Positions 44,235 to 54,777 of a DNA stretch of 64,000 nucleotides are shown piece after piece. This DNA comes from Adiantum capillus-veneris (Eukaryota > Streptophyta > Polypodiopsida > Polypodiales > Pteridaceae), in NCBI GenBank assembly GCA_014529385.2, contig CM043959.1, positions 13,238,809 to 13,302,808 on the forward strand, written 5' to 3'. The position numbers and the translations under genes were made by a program. The notes below the pieces were generated by a model. The model saw only the letters and a program-made list of their open reading frames with translations. It ran no database searches and was not told where the DNA came from. Each line of letters opens with the position of its first letter. Positions within the stretch are counted from its first letter, which is position 1.

Positions 44235-44312
44235 TGTAACAAACTTGGACACTCCAAGTCAAGAATCGATCACGACAGCACCAAATAACCACTTCAAAAC
44301 AGTTCACAGTTC
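44235..44312 (-). repeat. Family-A 5' LTR remnant (last 78 bp)
   Basis: Matches the 3' end of the family-A LTR (for example 32051-32128) from TGTAACAAACTTGG to CAGTTCACAGTTCA. It then passes at TCACA (44311-44315) directly into family-B LTR sequence. Confidence 0.88.
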
Positions 44313-44538
44313 ACAGGCTTTATTCCCTCTATTAAAGTATAAAAAAATACTGAAAGGGGCGCCAATTTCGGGGCCTACAGGTTGACGGCGTCTACTCGGA
44401 GCATTCTACCTTCCCAGTCGTGTGTGTACTTGAGTGTTAATTCCCGTCGCAGGTTCCCTTTGCAAAGTGCTCTGTGAGTATATAAAGTAAAGAATTTCGG
44501 GTGAAAGCCAAAGCCTACCGCCCTACGGGCCAGTTTCA
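44313..44538 (+). repeat. Family-B 5' LTR, last part
   Basis: Aligns with 60238-60465: CAGGCTTTATTCCCTCTATT, GAAAGGGGCGCCAATTTCGG, then GGTGAAAGCCAAAGCCTACC and the terminal CAGTTTCA. It directly precedes the family-B primer site. Confidence 0.9.
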
Positions 44539-44555
44539 TGGTTCCGTTGCCGGGA
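44539..44555 (+). promoter_or_regulatory. Family-B primer-binding site
   Basis: TGGTTCCGTTGCCGGGA abuts the LTR. It is like the TGGCGCCGTTGCCGGGG sites ascribed to tRNA-Asp in plant gypsy lineages, differing at two bases in the first six, so the primer tRNA is inferred. Confidence 0.65.
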
Positions 44556-44634
44556 CATCAATCACTTTTTCTCAAAGAGTGAGCCTCGGTTGTTTTGGGT
44601 AAAGAGACAGAGTACAGGAACGCGGGATTACACT

Positions 44635-44979
44635 ATGGCGGACAAAGGGAAGGGCATTATGGAAGAGGGTTCCTCTTCGAAGGACGGACAGGAAACTCCT
44701 ATGGTCTTCGAGATTGGCGAGAGCTCACAGCCACGTCAGACTGTACCTCCTCTTGATGTGAATGTCCCTCCAGTTCTACGAGGCTTTATAACTGGGCAAC
44801 TTGAGGATGATGCCTTTAGGACTCAGTTAGTTGCTGCGGTGAACGTCTTTGCACAACTAGTGCAAAATCCAAGGTTTATGGAGTTCTTGCAAGCGCCACC
44901 AGTGCAACAGCAAAATAGGCAACCTGCACCGCGAACGGAGCTTGTTGAGGCTCAAGCCCAGGTACTTCATGCAACTTAG
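44635..44979 (+). pseudogene. Family-B gag, N-terminal part
   Basis: Starts MADKGKGIMEEGSSSKDGQE and has VLRGFITGQLEDDAFRTQLV and FAQLVQNPRFMEFLQ before a TAG. The same frame continues with two more stops to the edge of element C at 45184. Beyond C the frame resumes (HPGSQPYMPRTLFGGMQG across the joined edges), showing that this and 51053-52654 were one gag gene. Confidence 0.85.
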
Positions 44980-45184
44980 CAGGATAGGGAACACTCGCAT
45001 GTTGCAGAGTCAAGGGCTCCAAAACAGCTTCCTCCCGTCCTTGAACACGTAGTTAGAACGCCCGTTTTATAGGCTATGCCAGTCCAGCCCGCCACCTCTC
45101 AGAGCCTGCATGCTGTCTTGAATGGATAGGAAACTGGTTACCAGGCAATGCACGCAGATTTTCCACCACTCATGGTACATCCTG

Positions 45185-46338
45185 TGTCACGTGACACATC
45201 CAACCCTCTGTGTCCGTGGACAAGCTACAACATGACCAGGGTTCAGTTCAGTCAAGTCAGTCTAGAATAGAGAGTGATCTGGCACTTTTATGAGTCTGTT
45301 CGCAGACCATGCATGACCAGTCACTTAGATTAGATGCATATCCTCCAGTTGCACACAGCATGATCATCAGCATTCCCTTCAAAATCCATCAAAATCCATC
45401 AAGGGAATTTTTCAGTGCATTAACCCTATTTTCCCTATTTTTGGCATTTTCACTTATTTATTAAGTGACTTTTGTTGGGAACTAGGTAGGGCAATTTTTC
45501 TAAGATACTATATAAGCAAACCAAAGCTAGCACTTTCTGGCAGATGAGGCAACAGGAGCTTTGCTCAGCAGGCGGACTCTCAGCAAGAACAAGAACCAGC
45601 AACCTAGCGTTTTTCCCAAAAGACTCTAGCGTTGTTGATCCAACAGCCTCAGCGATTTCAGCCACCTTGCATAGGCGATTCTACACACCATTTCAACTCT
45701 GCAGATAGCGATTGCAGCAAGGAAAACAGCCAGCCTATTCAGCGTTTTCAGAGCACCAGCAAGTAGCGCTTTGCATCAGCAGATTTCAGCACTATTAGCA
45801 TTTTTGGACAGCCATAAACCTGCGTTTTGCACAGCCATTTCAGCCAGCCATTAGTGTTTTCTGTCAACAACAGTAGGGCGATTTCAGCAGTTCAAGACCC
45901 AGCAAAGACAGCCTTTTTGACCTACAAAGACACAGTAGCAAATCAGCCCCCACTAGAGCAACAGTAACGATTCGATGCATTCAGTTTTCAGCCATAGTCT
46001 CTTCATCGTCGGCACCACTGTCGACCTCAACATAGCACCACTTAGATTTGCATCAACATATTGTACCAGATTGTGCAATCATCAGTAGACCGCTCTCGCC
46101 ATAGAGAGTGGGGCCTTCGGATGAGGGTTTTACAACGTCTCTGGCGTCGTATTCTCGTCTCTATCTCTCAATCTCATGTATCTTCATTCACAATGTTCAT
46201 CCGCTTGTTTGTGTCCATTGCACTCTCTCACTAAAGGAACGGAAGGCTCTCCCTTCCGTAAGTAGAAGGAACCCTTGAGCACAGTTTGGAGCACTCATCT
46301 TGAGCAAAGTTCAACATTCACTTCCGTTGCACTATACA
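45185..46338 (+). repeat. Family-C 5' LTR
   Basis: 1154 bp, TGTCACGTGACAC at the left and CTATACA at the right. It aligns along its whole length with 49912-51052 apart from small indels. Confidence 0.92.
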
Positions 46339-46339
46339 T

Positions 46340-46351
46340 TGGTATCAGAGC
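46340..46351 (+). promoter_or_regulatory. Family-C primer-binding site
   Basis: TGGTATCAGAGC, one base after the 5' LTR: the initiator tRNA-Met site. Confidence 0.92.
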
Positions 46352-46503
46352 TTTGGCAGTGTTCTGTATCACTCAAGGAAAGAATTACAAGAATTTTTTT
46401 TGCTTGTTGCGGTCGCACGTAACCCAAGACTTCTTGGGCGTGTCGATTCCTAATCATGTTTTTGAAGAGTGACAGGAAACCCAAGAAAGAAGGGCTTGTC
46501 CAG

Positions 46504-48048
46504 TGTCACGAGGACGTGGCAGCTGTTAACTATGTCATGAGGACGTGGCAACTGCTAACTTTAGTTGTTGGTTTCTTTCCAATGGGTTTTGTTTTATTTT
46601 TCAGACCCTCTTTTTGAAGTAGCAAACGGTCGGACATTGTATGGCCAATGTGAACAGTAGTTTCACCCACAGACGGGAAGTGGTCGGCATTGGAATTCGT
46701 ATAGTAAGAGGATGTCTAGGCTCAGAGCAAGATCACATAGGTCCCCCCGTCGCACTTAGCAAGTTGGTGGATACTAGGAAGTCAACTCATTAAAGGCATA
46801 AAGTCAAGGTGGGACAACCAACTGAAAGTATCCGATAGTTGGGCCACATTGCACTTTTGGATGCGATCCCAATGAGGATAGATGGTCAGAAGACCATTGG
46901 GAGCCCAACGGAATCATTTCCTAAAATTTAGGGAACTGCTATTTTGGGCCGTGAAATGTGTTCGCGTCATTACCTCCGGTATGACTAGGGGAACATTTTA
47001 CAACTCTACCGCGAAGTCAACTGAGCAACCAGTCGGGAGATTTTTAGGCGGCAAACACGAAACAGGAAAATGCTTGTAAATGCGCCAAGTGGCACATTTC
47101 TGTGCACTTGCCTCGTGCATCAAGAAGTGGTGCTGAATTTATAGCTGGGAGGCTCATTTTTGAGTTTCCTGCCAGGTTAAGAGCTATGGAGTGCTTCCTT
47201 TCCCTCTATGTACACTGTGGTGCCAGGAGTGATGCCCTGCACATTACACACTGCTCTATCTATCCCTTACGTACAGTTATGTGATGCCCCACAAGAGGGC
47301 TTTTCATTTGACTGATGTATAGTTGTGTGGGTTCATGCGCGATTGCCGAGGCAAGAGCCTCTTGCACAGGTACTGGGTTAGCTAGTGGCTAATCCCCCGC
47401 AAGTACAGGTGAATTTGGAGAGGTTTCACGTGAGAAATCTCGTCTGATTCAAAGGGCAAGTAGCCCTACAGGTGCCGGAGCTCGAGGTCTTGCTACAGAT
47501 GCGACCGGCACGCGAAACGAAGCCCAAAACAAGGAATTACAGCTTGATGTGTATTTTTGCAGGTTTAGAGCTTCAGCCCTAAACGGTCCCTAATACCCCC
47601 AGGAAGTTCGGTAGAGGTGATCTAACGCATTTTCGGGGCAGAAAACAGAGAATTCAGTGTGCTGCAAATTCTCGCCATGTTTTGCAAAGTGTCCGTATGC
47701 GTCGGGAAAGTCGTCTATTGCGTGGGGATACTGACTATGAAGCGTCCTAGTACAGTTACGCTGTCAAAATCGGGCCAAAACAAGTGTTTCTCAGCCTGGA
47801 TTATGCGGAGCAGCTTGTAGGAGATCACAAGTTTTATTCCCTTTGTCAAAGAATAAAGAAATATCGAAAGCCAATTTTGGGGCCTACAGGTTGTCGGAGT
47901 CTACTCGGGGCATTCTAGCTTCTGAGCGTGTGTGTATTCAAGTGCTAATTCCCGTCGAAGGTTCTCTTTGCAAAGTGCTTTGTGTGTGTGTCTAAACTAA
48001 AGAATTTCGAGTGAAAGCCAACGCCTACCGCCCCACAGGCCGGTTTCG
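46504..48048 (+). repeat. Solo family-B LTR inside element C
   Basis: 1545 bp from TGTCACGAGGACGTGG to CCGGTTTCG (the usual terminal CA is CG here). It is flanked by TCCAG at 46499-46503 and 48049-48053. No internal sequence of family B is attached, so the two LTRs of a former insert have recombined. Confidence 0.92.
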
Positions 48049-48235
48049 TCCAGCCTCCCCTTGTGCCTCTTTTCACTCATTGAGAGCAGACCGTGCACTT
48101 AGCTGCTGGCCAATCGACGTGAGGTGGGAAAAAGCAACCTTGGTGTGAGCCCAAGGCCGCCAAGGGGTGCGCCCGCGGAAAAGAGCAGAACTCGGGTGAA
48201 GAGAAGATCCTTCTCTAACACAGATTGCAAGCTAA

Positions 48236-48360
48236 AGAAGACCCTCGAGAACCTCAAGAACTCAAGACCCTCAAGAACCTCAAGACTCCAGAACCTCAAG
48301 AACCCCAAGAACCAAGAGCCACAAGAACCCAAGTTCCTCATGAACTTAAGAACCCAAGAC
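48236..48360 (+). repeat. AAGAACCTC-type short repeat in element C
   Basis: Imperfect tandem copies of CAAGAACCTCAAGACTC-like 9- to 15-base units. They encode repeated L-K-N or Q-E-P in two frames. Probably a degenerate minisatellite. Confidence 0.75.
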
Positions 48361-48413
48361 TTCAGTGGATGGTCTGGTCATCACCCAAAGCAGAACGGAT
48401 ACTTCGCTTTGAA

Positions 48414-49138
48414 GTGATCAGCATGAGAGAGGCGAAGAAGAATTTTCCCCACCAGGAGGTTTTTCCGACCCTCCCCCTTCCCCATCCACGCCAAGGATTG
48501 CACTAACTCCTATGGAGGAGTTGGAGCAGATGTTTATGGACAACAAGTTAGAACGCAAAGCAAGGAAGTTAGAATGCGAAGCAAGAAAAGCAGAAATTGA
48601 TCGTAAGTACAAAGAAAGAGTGGCAACCATAGCGCGTGAGCGCGAGCAAGCACGCTTGGAAGCCAAAGTAAGACAAGCTGAATTTGATCGTGAGTGCGAA
48701 GAAAGAGATGTAAAATTTGTTCGCGAGAACAAAGCAAGACAAGCAATAAACGACCAATACATGAAAGAGATGTTGCGACTCTTTTCTCAAGTGCAGGCAC
48801 AGATGCAAGAGATTCGGGAAAAGGAGACTCTCTCAGTCTCTTCGTCTCCAAAGCATGACACATAGAATTTGCATGATGATAAACATGATGACTTGAATGA
48901 TAATGATAAGCATCATGATTACGACGTGATTTCTCACAAGCATGATGATTTGTATGATCAAGACGTGATTGTTCACTAGGATGATGGTTTAGTTGATGCT
49001 TTTTCTAGCGAAGCTAACCCTCGTTGCAGATTCGATCAATCACGAAGAATCGATCTTGGCTTTCGAGTCGAGGTCCACAGCAAACCCCCAGGTAGATTCG
49101 ATCAAACACGACGAACAGATCTTGGCTCTCGACCCTAG
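48414..49138 (+). CDS. Element-C protein: coiled coil, His/Asp-rich and RFDQ repeats (two stops)
   Basis: One frame opens after a TGA near 48411. The first good ATG is at 48512 (MEELEQMFMDNKLERKARKL). A strongly charged coiled coil of about 100 residues (KERVATIAREREQARLEAK) runs to a TAG at 48863. The same frame goes on through a His/Asp-rich stretch (HDDKHDDLNDNDKHHDYD), a second TAG at 48977, and two copies of RFDQ-x-x-RR-x-DLG near 49030 and 49096. I recognise no family, and there is no gag-type zinc knuckle. It could be a structural protein kept by a non-autonomous family, or decayed gag. Both stops are TAG. Confidence 0.45.
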
Positions 49139-49145
49139 GTCCAAA
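49028..49145 (+). repeat. 66-bp tandem duplication in element C
   Basis: AGATTCGATCAA begins units at 49028 and 49094. Both run through GATCTTGGCT and CGAGG/CTAGGTCCA-type sequence. The copies encode the two RFDQ repeats. Confidence 0.85.
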
Positions 49146-49911
49146 GAACCCTTATAGGAAGTATTATGTGTTCGAATGATTAGTCAGCACGCATTGTTCG
49201 AGTGTTTCATTCGTAATCGGTTCCTGTATTTTAGTCAGTATCTTTATGTGATCCCTTTTCCTAGGCATGATATATTGTACGTTGAGCACGTTTCACTCAT
49301 GAATGAGCACGGATGTATGCGGATTTCTCATGAAAAGATGAAATGTTTGCATTCTAGGAAGTCACATTCTATGTCTCTTCCTTGGCACGACACAGTTGTA
49401 GAAAGAGCACAAGAAAGTATGAGCACCAAGCATGGGCATTTCCGTTGTGAATTGCCACAATTGATTGATTTAGATCAGAACAAAAAGATTCGATCTCATT
49501 GTTTGCGTGTCTCGTGAACGGTTTGGCACTCCGTCTCTATGTTCATCTACATTGCATGCACAGTCTTTAGAGAAGACAAGATTTTTTCCAGTCACTTTAC
49601 ATGGGATAGGTATGTTCATGTTTTTGTGTTGGAAGTGGTTTCAGGAATTTTCAGCCTTGGAGATTCTTGAAGAAGATGACCTACGTCCATAGACAAAGTT
49701 GAAGCATTGAAGGAGACTCAGAAGACTTTGTGTCGCTTTCCGCGCGGCCCAAAGAAGCAAGCGTTGCAAACCTTTATGAAGTTCAAGTATCACATGACCC
49801 ACACATCAGAGTGGACAGACGCAAAGTCCTTTCCAGGATTCCGATGTTATGAGCGATCTCCCTCGACGCCATACAGTTCGGTACCATTACCTCACTTTGA
49901 AAAGGAAGGGA
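49146..49911 (+). other. Rest of element-C internal region and polypurine tract
   Basis: No domain was recognised; a 113-codon and a 96-codon frame have no family resemblance. It ends in AAAAGGAAGGGA (about 49900-49911), the polypurine tract next to the LTR. Confidence 0.6.
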
Positions 49912-51052
49912 TGTCACGTGACACTACCAACCCTATGTGTCCGTGGACAAGCTACAGCATGACCAGGGTTCAATGCAGTAAAGTCAGTATAGAATAGGAA
50001 GTGATCTGCACTTTTGTGAGTCTGTTCGAAGACAGTGCATGACCAGTCACTTAGATTAGATGCATATCCTCCGGTTGCACACAGCATGATCATCAGCATT
50101 CCCTTCAGAATCCATCAGAATCCATTAGGGGAATTTTCGAGTGCATTAAACCTATTTTCCCTATTTTTGGCATTTTCACTTATTTATTAAGTGACTTTTG
50201 TTGGAAACAAGGTAGGGCAATTTTGCTAAGATAATATATAAGCAAACCAAAGCTAGCACTTTCTGGCAGATGAGGCAACAGGAGCTTTGCTCAGCAGGCC
50301 GACTCTCAGCAAGAACAAGAACCAGCAACGTGGCATTTTTTCCCAAAGGACTCCAGCGTTGTTGATCCAACAGCCTCAGCGATTTCAGCCACCTTGCATA
50401 GGTGATTCTACACAGCATTTCAACTCTGCAGATAGCGATTGCAGCAAGAAAAACAGCCAGCCTATCCAGCGTTTTGAGAGCACCAGCAAGTAGCGCTTTG
50501 CATCAGCAGATTTCAGCACTCTTAGCGTTTTTGGACAGCCATAAACCTGCGTTTTGCACAGCCATTAGCGTTTTTTGTCAGCAGCAATAGGGCGATTTCA
50601 GCACTTGAAGACCCAACAAAGACAGTGTTTTTCACCTACAAAGACACGGTAGCAAATCAGCCCCAACTAGAGCAGCAGTACCGATTCGAAGCATTCAGTT
50701 TTCAGCCATAGTCTCGTCATCGTCGGCACCACCGTCGACCTCAACATAGCACCACTTAGATTTGCATCAGCATATTGTACCAGATTGTGCAATCATAAGT
50801 AGACCGCTCTCGCCATAGAGAGTGGGGCCTTCGGAGGAGGGTTCTACAACGTCTCTGGTGTCGTATTCTCTTCTCTATCTCTTAGTTTCATGTACCTTCA
50901 TTCACAATGTTCATCCGCTTGTTTGTGTCCATTGCACTCTCTCATTAAAGGAACGGAAGGCTCTCCCTTCCGTAAGTAAAAGGAACCCTTGAGCACAGTT
51001 CGAAGCACTCATCTTGAGCAAAGTTCAACATTCACTTCCGCTACACCTTACA
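49912..51052 (+). repeat. Family-C 3' LTR
   Basis: 1141 bp, partner of 45185-46338, ending ACACCTTACA and followed by the TCCTG target duplication. Confidence 0.92.
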
Positions 51053-52654
51053 TCCTGGAAGTCAGCCGTACATGCCACGAACACTGTTTGGGGGTATGCA
51101 AGGCATGATGCCAAACCCCATGTATGGTAGCATCCACATGCAACAAGGTTTTCAGAGCAACCAGGGCCAGTTTGGGGTGCCACAGGGTCATTTTGGCATG
51201 GCTAGTTTTTCTGGACAACAACCAGATATGGCACCTCTGACGCAAAATGTCAATGTCCAAGATGTGCAGATGATGCCTACTACAGTGCCCATGTCACAGA
51301 CAATTCGTTATGACAATTTGGGGGCACTGGTAAAGCCGAAAGCTTACAAAGAAGGTGGTGCAGCTGTAAAGTTTAGCACTTTCAACAGCTTCAAGGATAA
51401 GGCAAAGGCTCTCACTTTCCTCCAGCAGTTTGATACAGCTTATGTAGGAGGGAATTTTACAGAGGCTTCTAAGGTCAGGAAAGCTACCACTTTCTTGAAG
51501 GACAATGCGCTTACAAGGTGGACGACATTGTTAATGCAAGGACAACCACCCGTCACATGGGTCTACTTCAAGCAAATGTTTGTATCTGCTTGGCTGTCAA
51601 ATGAATTTGAAGCGGACGTCATGACAGATTGGCACCACCTTACTTCAGCTACATGCAAGAGCTTGCTGATGTACAATCGAAGGTTTTGTAAAATGTTACT
51701 CTCAATGACCTCCTACAGATTTATGTCATTCACAGAGCAGATAGACAAGTACTGTTGTGGGCTGCCTAGAGGGCTTCGCGATTACTGTATCAAGAACAGA
51801 GTGGCTACCCTCACTCAGCTTATGGAAGTTGCTAACACTGGTCTTGCCTTGTTGAAAGGAGAGGACAGTGGGTTTTCGAGCAACGAGAAAGTAGGGCACG
51901 AAAAGAAAAATTCAGCAAAGAAACCCTTTGTGAAAACGGCTCCTGAAGCGTCACAGGGGTCAAAAAAGGCCACCAAAGACAAGGAATAAGCCGGGACTTT
52001 TGGAGCGCAGGCAAAGAAACAAAAAAGGAATCCTTTTGTGTGCAAGTCGCTCGAGGAAAAGAAGGTCCTAATGGCTGAAAATAAATGCTTTATATGCGAG
52101 CAGCCTGGTCCCTTTGCTACCAAATGTCCACAAAGGAAAAGACCAGCTGACTCGGATGATAAAGAGGACCAGAAAGGCAAAAAGCCTAAACCCACAGCAA
52201 GTTTGGTGCCAGATATGGTGCGTGATAGGCCCAATACAGATGCCCGTGAGTTATGCAGGGCAGGTGGTAAAGTTAGGGATCAGACGGCACTCATCTTCTT
52301 TGATACAGGTGCCAAAGCAAACTTTATCTCACCACAGCTAGCTATGAAGATGGGCATCAGAGCTGAAGATATGGGATACACAGCACAGGCAGGGTTGGCA
52401 TGTCTCGGCCACTCAGAGTGTGTTACTCCCATTATTGGAAAGCTGCGTCTGCATATTCAGTCATATGTGGACAGAGAAGAATTTTATTTCATGCCAATGG
52501 CAGGGTGCGATGCGCTATTTGGAATTCCGTGGATGTTCAGAGTGCATGGCGTGCTGGATGCCTTCGGCAAGACAATCACCCTTCAACATAGGGGCAAAAC
52601 TCATGTTTTGGATGTAAAGCTCAAAGGAGAGTCTATCCCTATTGTATCAATATG
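51053..52654 (+). pseudogene. Family-B gag (capsid, zinc knuckle) and protease
   Basis: The frame 51072-51989 has PKAYKEGGAAVKFSTFNSFK, AYVGGNFTEASKVRKATTFL and FTEQIDKYCCGLPRGLRDYC, a gypsy capsid. After a TAA at 51987 the next frame (52038-52655) has the zinc knuckle CFICEQPGPFATKCP (the His is replaced by Pro, so the knuckle is damaged). The protease then has an intact active-site segment IFFDTGAKANFIS, and ends at GCDALFGIPW and [15 protein letters not shown]. It stops at the RT deletion. Confidence 0.88.
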
Positions 52655-52950
52655 AGGATCAGCAAGAAGTTGAGGAATTTGATGAGATCTTGGTACTTGA
52701 GCAAGTTTTGGCACATCAGGACAGAAAAGTTAAGGGACAGGTTACAAGACGGTCCTTGGTAAAGTTCAAAAACTTTCCGCCTATGGATGCCAAGTGGATG
52801 GAAGAGCATGAATTGTCAGAGTCACCAAATGTATTGCAGCTTTACCTTGAAGCCTTTGCGTTACAACCTACTTATCCCCCAACCCAATGTGTGCAAAGGA
52901 GGGGTAATGATAGGGCTAGCACATCAAATGTACATATGAATTTGGTGTAA
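52655..52950 (+). pseudogene. Family-B chromodomain
   Basis: The frame (52642-52950) reads EEFDEILVLEQVLAHQDRKV, LVKFKNFPPMDAKWMEEHEL and VLQLYLEAFALQ, the gypsy integrase C-terminal chromodomain with its aromatic and acidic residues. It follows protease sequence at about 52650, so RT, RNase H and the integrase core are deleted between the two. Confidence 0.85.
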
Positions 52951-53106
52951 TAGATGGAAATGACAAAAGTATGAAGGTCTCATTAAGTCATTTGTATCTA
53001 TGTGTTAAGACCTTTCTTGCGGATACATGCGATGACAAAAGAGTGCTAACAACACAAGTTCATCAGTGGCGTGTATTTATGGTATACAATCGAGGACATT
53101 TGCGAT

Positions 53107-53121
53107 TTCAAGAGGGAGGTA
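53107..53121 (+). promoter_or_regulatory. Family-B polypurine tract
   Basis: TTTCAAGAGGGAGGTA-type purine run ending just before TGTCACGAGG of the 3' LTR. Confidence 0.8.
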
Positions 53122-53966
53122 TGTCACGAGGACGTGGCAGCTGTTAATTATGTCTTGAGGACATGGCAACTACTATCCTTAGTTGTTGGTTTCTTTCCAA
53201 TGATTTTTGTTTTATTTTTGAGACCCTCTTTTTGAAGTTGCAAATGGTCGGACATTGTATGGCCAATGCGAACTGTAGTTTTACCCGCGGACAGGAAGTT
53301 GGTCGGCACAAGAATTCGTATACTAAGAGGATGTCTAGGCTGAGGCCAACATCCTCTAGGCTCGGGCCAACATCCTCTAGGCTCAGGCCAAGGTCATGTA
53401 GGTCCCCCCGTCGCACTTAGCAAGTTGGTGAATACTAGGAAGTGAACTCAATAAAGGCAAAGTCAAGGTGGGATCACAAACAGAAAGTATTCGAGAGTTG
53501 GGCCACATTGTACTTTTGGATGCGGTCCTAATGAGGATAGATGGTCAGAAGACCAGTGGGAGCCCAACGGAAGCATCTCCTAAAAATTAGGGAACTGCTA
53601 TTTTGGGCCGTCAAATGTGTTCTCGTCATTACCTTTGGAATGACAAGGAGAACGTTTTACAACTCTGTCACGAAGTCAACTGGGCAACCGGTCGGGAGAT
53701 TTTTAGGTGCCAACCTCCAAAATGGGAAAATGCGTGTAATCATGACAAGTGGCGCATTCTAATGCACTGTGCTCATGCATGAAGAGGTAGCGCTGATTTT
53801 TAAGCTGGGAGGCTCATTTTGAAAGAACTGTTCACAGGTTAAGAGCTATGGAGTGCTTTATTTCCACTCTATGTACAATGTGGTGCTAGGAGTGATGCCC
53901 TACACACTACACACTGCTCTCTCTCTCCCCTACGTGCAGTTTTGTGATGCCCCACAAGAGGGCTCT
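53122..53966 (+). repeat. Family-B 3' LTR, first part
   Basis: Starts TGTCACGAGGACGTGGCA and aligns with 31206-32050 and 46504-47300. Interrupted at GGGCTCT (53966) by a family-A element. It includes a small three-copy repeat of GGCCAACATCCTCTAGGCTC-type units (53340-53395) not present in the other copies. Confidence 0.9.
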
Positions 53967-54204
53967 TGTCACAAAGTGATCACGTGGCTGCAAGAAAGCC
54001 TAATTTTGCCGAAACCCTAACCCTAAAATCAAAAACCCTAATTCTATTGAAACCCTAACCCTAAAATCAAAAACCCTAATCATGTTGGAACCCTAACCCT
54101 GATTTGCTGATGTGGGGGGCTGACACGTGGCCTGCTGTACGGACACCAGCATGATTTACGAAAAGCTTGGCAGATTTTGGCTTTTGCTTTTATTCAACGC
54201 AAGA

Positions 54205-54255
<51 letters not shown>

Positions 54256-54708
54256 CTTTTGCTTTTATTTTATTAAAGCATAGAAGAATGAGAGAGAAAA
54301 AGCTTCTGCTTTATTTTAAAAGCTTTTGATTGGAAAGCTTTTTGGAACTTGCTTTATTTTATAAGCAAGAGAGAGAAAGAGCCTTTGCTTTATTTATGGA
54401 CTTTTGATTTTCAGGTTTTGGGGCTCTGCTTTTGGCATCCCTTGTAACTTTAAATAGTAAGCAGGCCTCTCACAACTCAGAGCATCTGGACGCAGAGTCT
54501 AAGTGTGAGTGCCTGCCTGCACTATTGTACTTTGAACTCAGATTAATACAAAAGAAATACTGAAAGGGGCGCCAGTCTTTGGGGCCAATATCTCTAGGCA
54601 TGGAACTCCATCGGGCCAATGTTGAATTGTGAACTGTGAACTGTTTTGAAGTGGTGATTTGGTGCTGTAGTGGTAGATTCTTGACTTGGAGTGTCCAAGT
54701 CTGTTACA
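53967..54708 (+). repeat. Family-A 5' LTR (plus copy), with telomere-like motifs and a GA run
   Basis: 742 bp, TGTCACAAAGTG to GTCTGTTACA. Near its start (54003-54100) there is a cluster of AACCCTAACCCTAAA-type motifs. A (GA)n run of about 46 bases lies at 54209-54254. A TATA-like TTTAAATAG is near 54451, and the GAAATACTGAAAGGGGCGCC block lies at 54556-54575. Confidence 0.93.
54209..54254 (+). repeat. (GA)n microsatellite in the family-A LTR
   Basis: About 23 GA dinucleotides. The partner LTR at 59209-59222 has only a short GA run, so the array expanded (or shrank) after insertion. Confidence 0.95.
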
Positions 54709-54709
54709 G

Positions 54710-54721
54710 TGGTATGAGAGC
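54710..54721 (+). promoter_or_regulatory. Family-A primer-binding site (plus copy)
   Basis: TGGTATGAGAGC, one mismatch from the initiator tRNA-Met site TGGTATCAGAGC present in the inverted copy. Confidence 0.85.
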
Positions 54722-54777
54722 ACGGCCGATTTCTCTTCTACGGAAATACGATCCCAAATTTTTTTTCCGCGGCACCT

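Larger units (their letters stand above)
32051..44312 (-). mobile_element. Family-A Ty3/gypsy element, inverted, with an L1 inside
   Basis: Minus-strand order from high coordinate: the last 78 bp of the 5' LTR (44312-44235), primer site, gag, zinc knuckle, protease, RT, RNase H, integrase tail, chromodomain, polypurine tract, and 3' LTR 32712-32051. An L1 LINE interrupts it at 33682-40408. The 5' LTR is truncated at a junction with the family-B LTR. RNase H runs straight into the integrase tail near 40860, so the integrase core is deleted. It sits in the 5' LTR of element B. Confidence 0.9.
45185..51052 (+). mobile_element. Family-C non-autonomous LTR element (LARD-like)
   Basis: 5.87 kb bounded by TCCTG target duplications (45180-45184 and 51053-51057), with 1.15-kb LTRs at 45185-46338 and 49912-51052. 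It has a primer site matching initiator tRNA-Met at 46340-46351 and a polypurine tract AAAAGGAAGGGA just before the 3' LTR. The internal region has no protease, RT or integrase. It carries one moderately long coiled-coil frame and repeats, and a solo family-B LTR. Size and layout fit a large retrotransposon derivative moved by another element's enzymes. Confidence 0.9.

Noticed and set aside
48236-48360. Short repeats in element C as a CRISPR array
   Set aside because: Units are irregular, directly adjoining, without unique spacers, and the DNA is plant nuclear.
53990-54110. Telomere-like CCCTAAA clusters as a true interstitial telomere
   Set aside because: They occur at the same place in every family-A LTR and are imperfect, so they belong to the LTR and are not a fused chromosome end.
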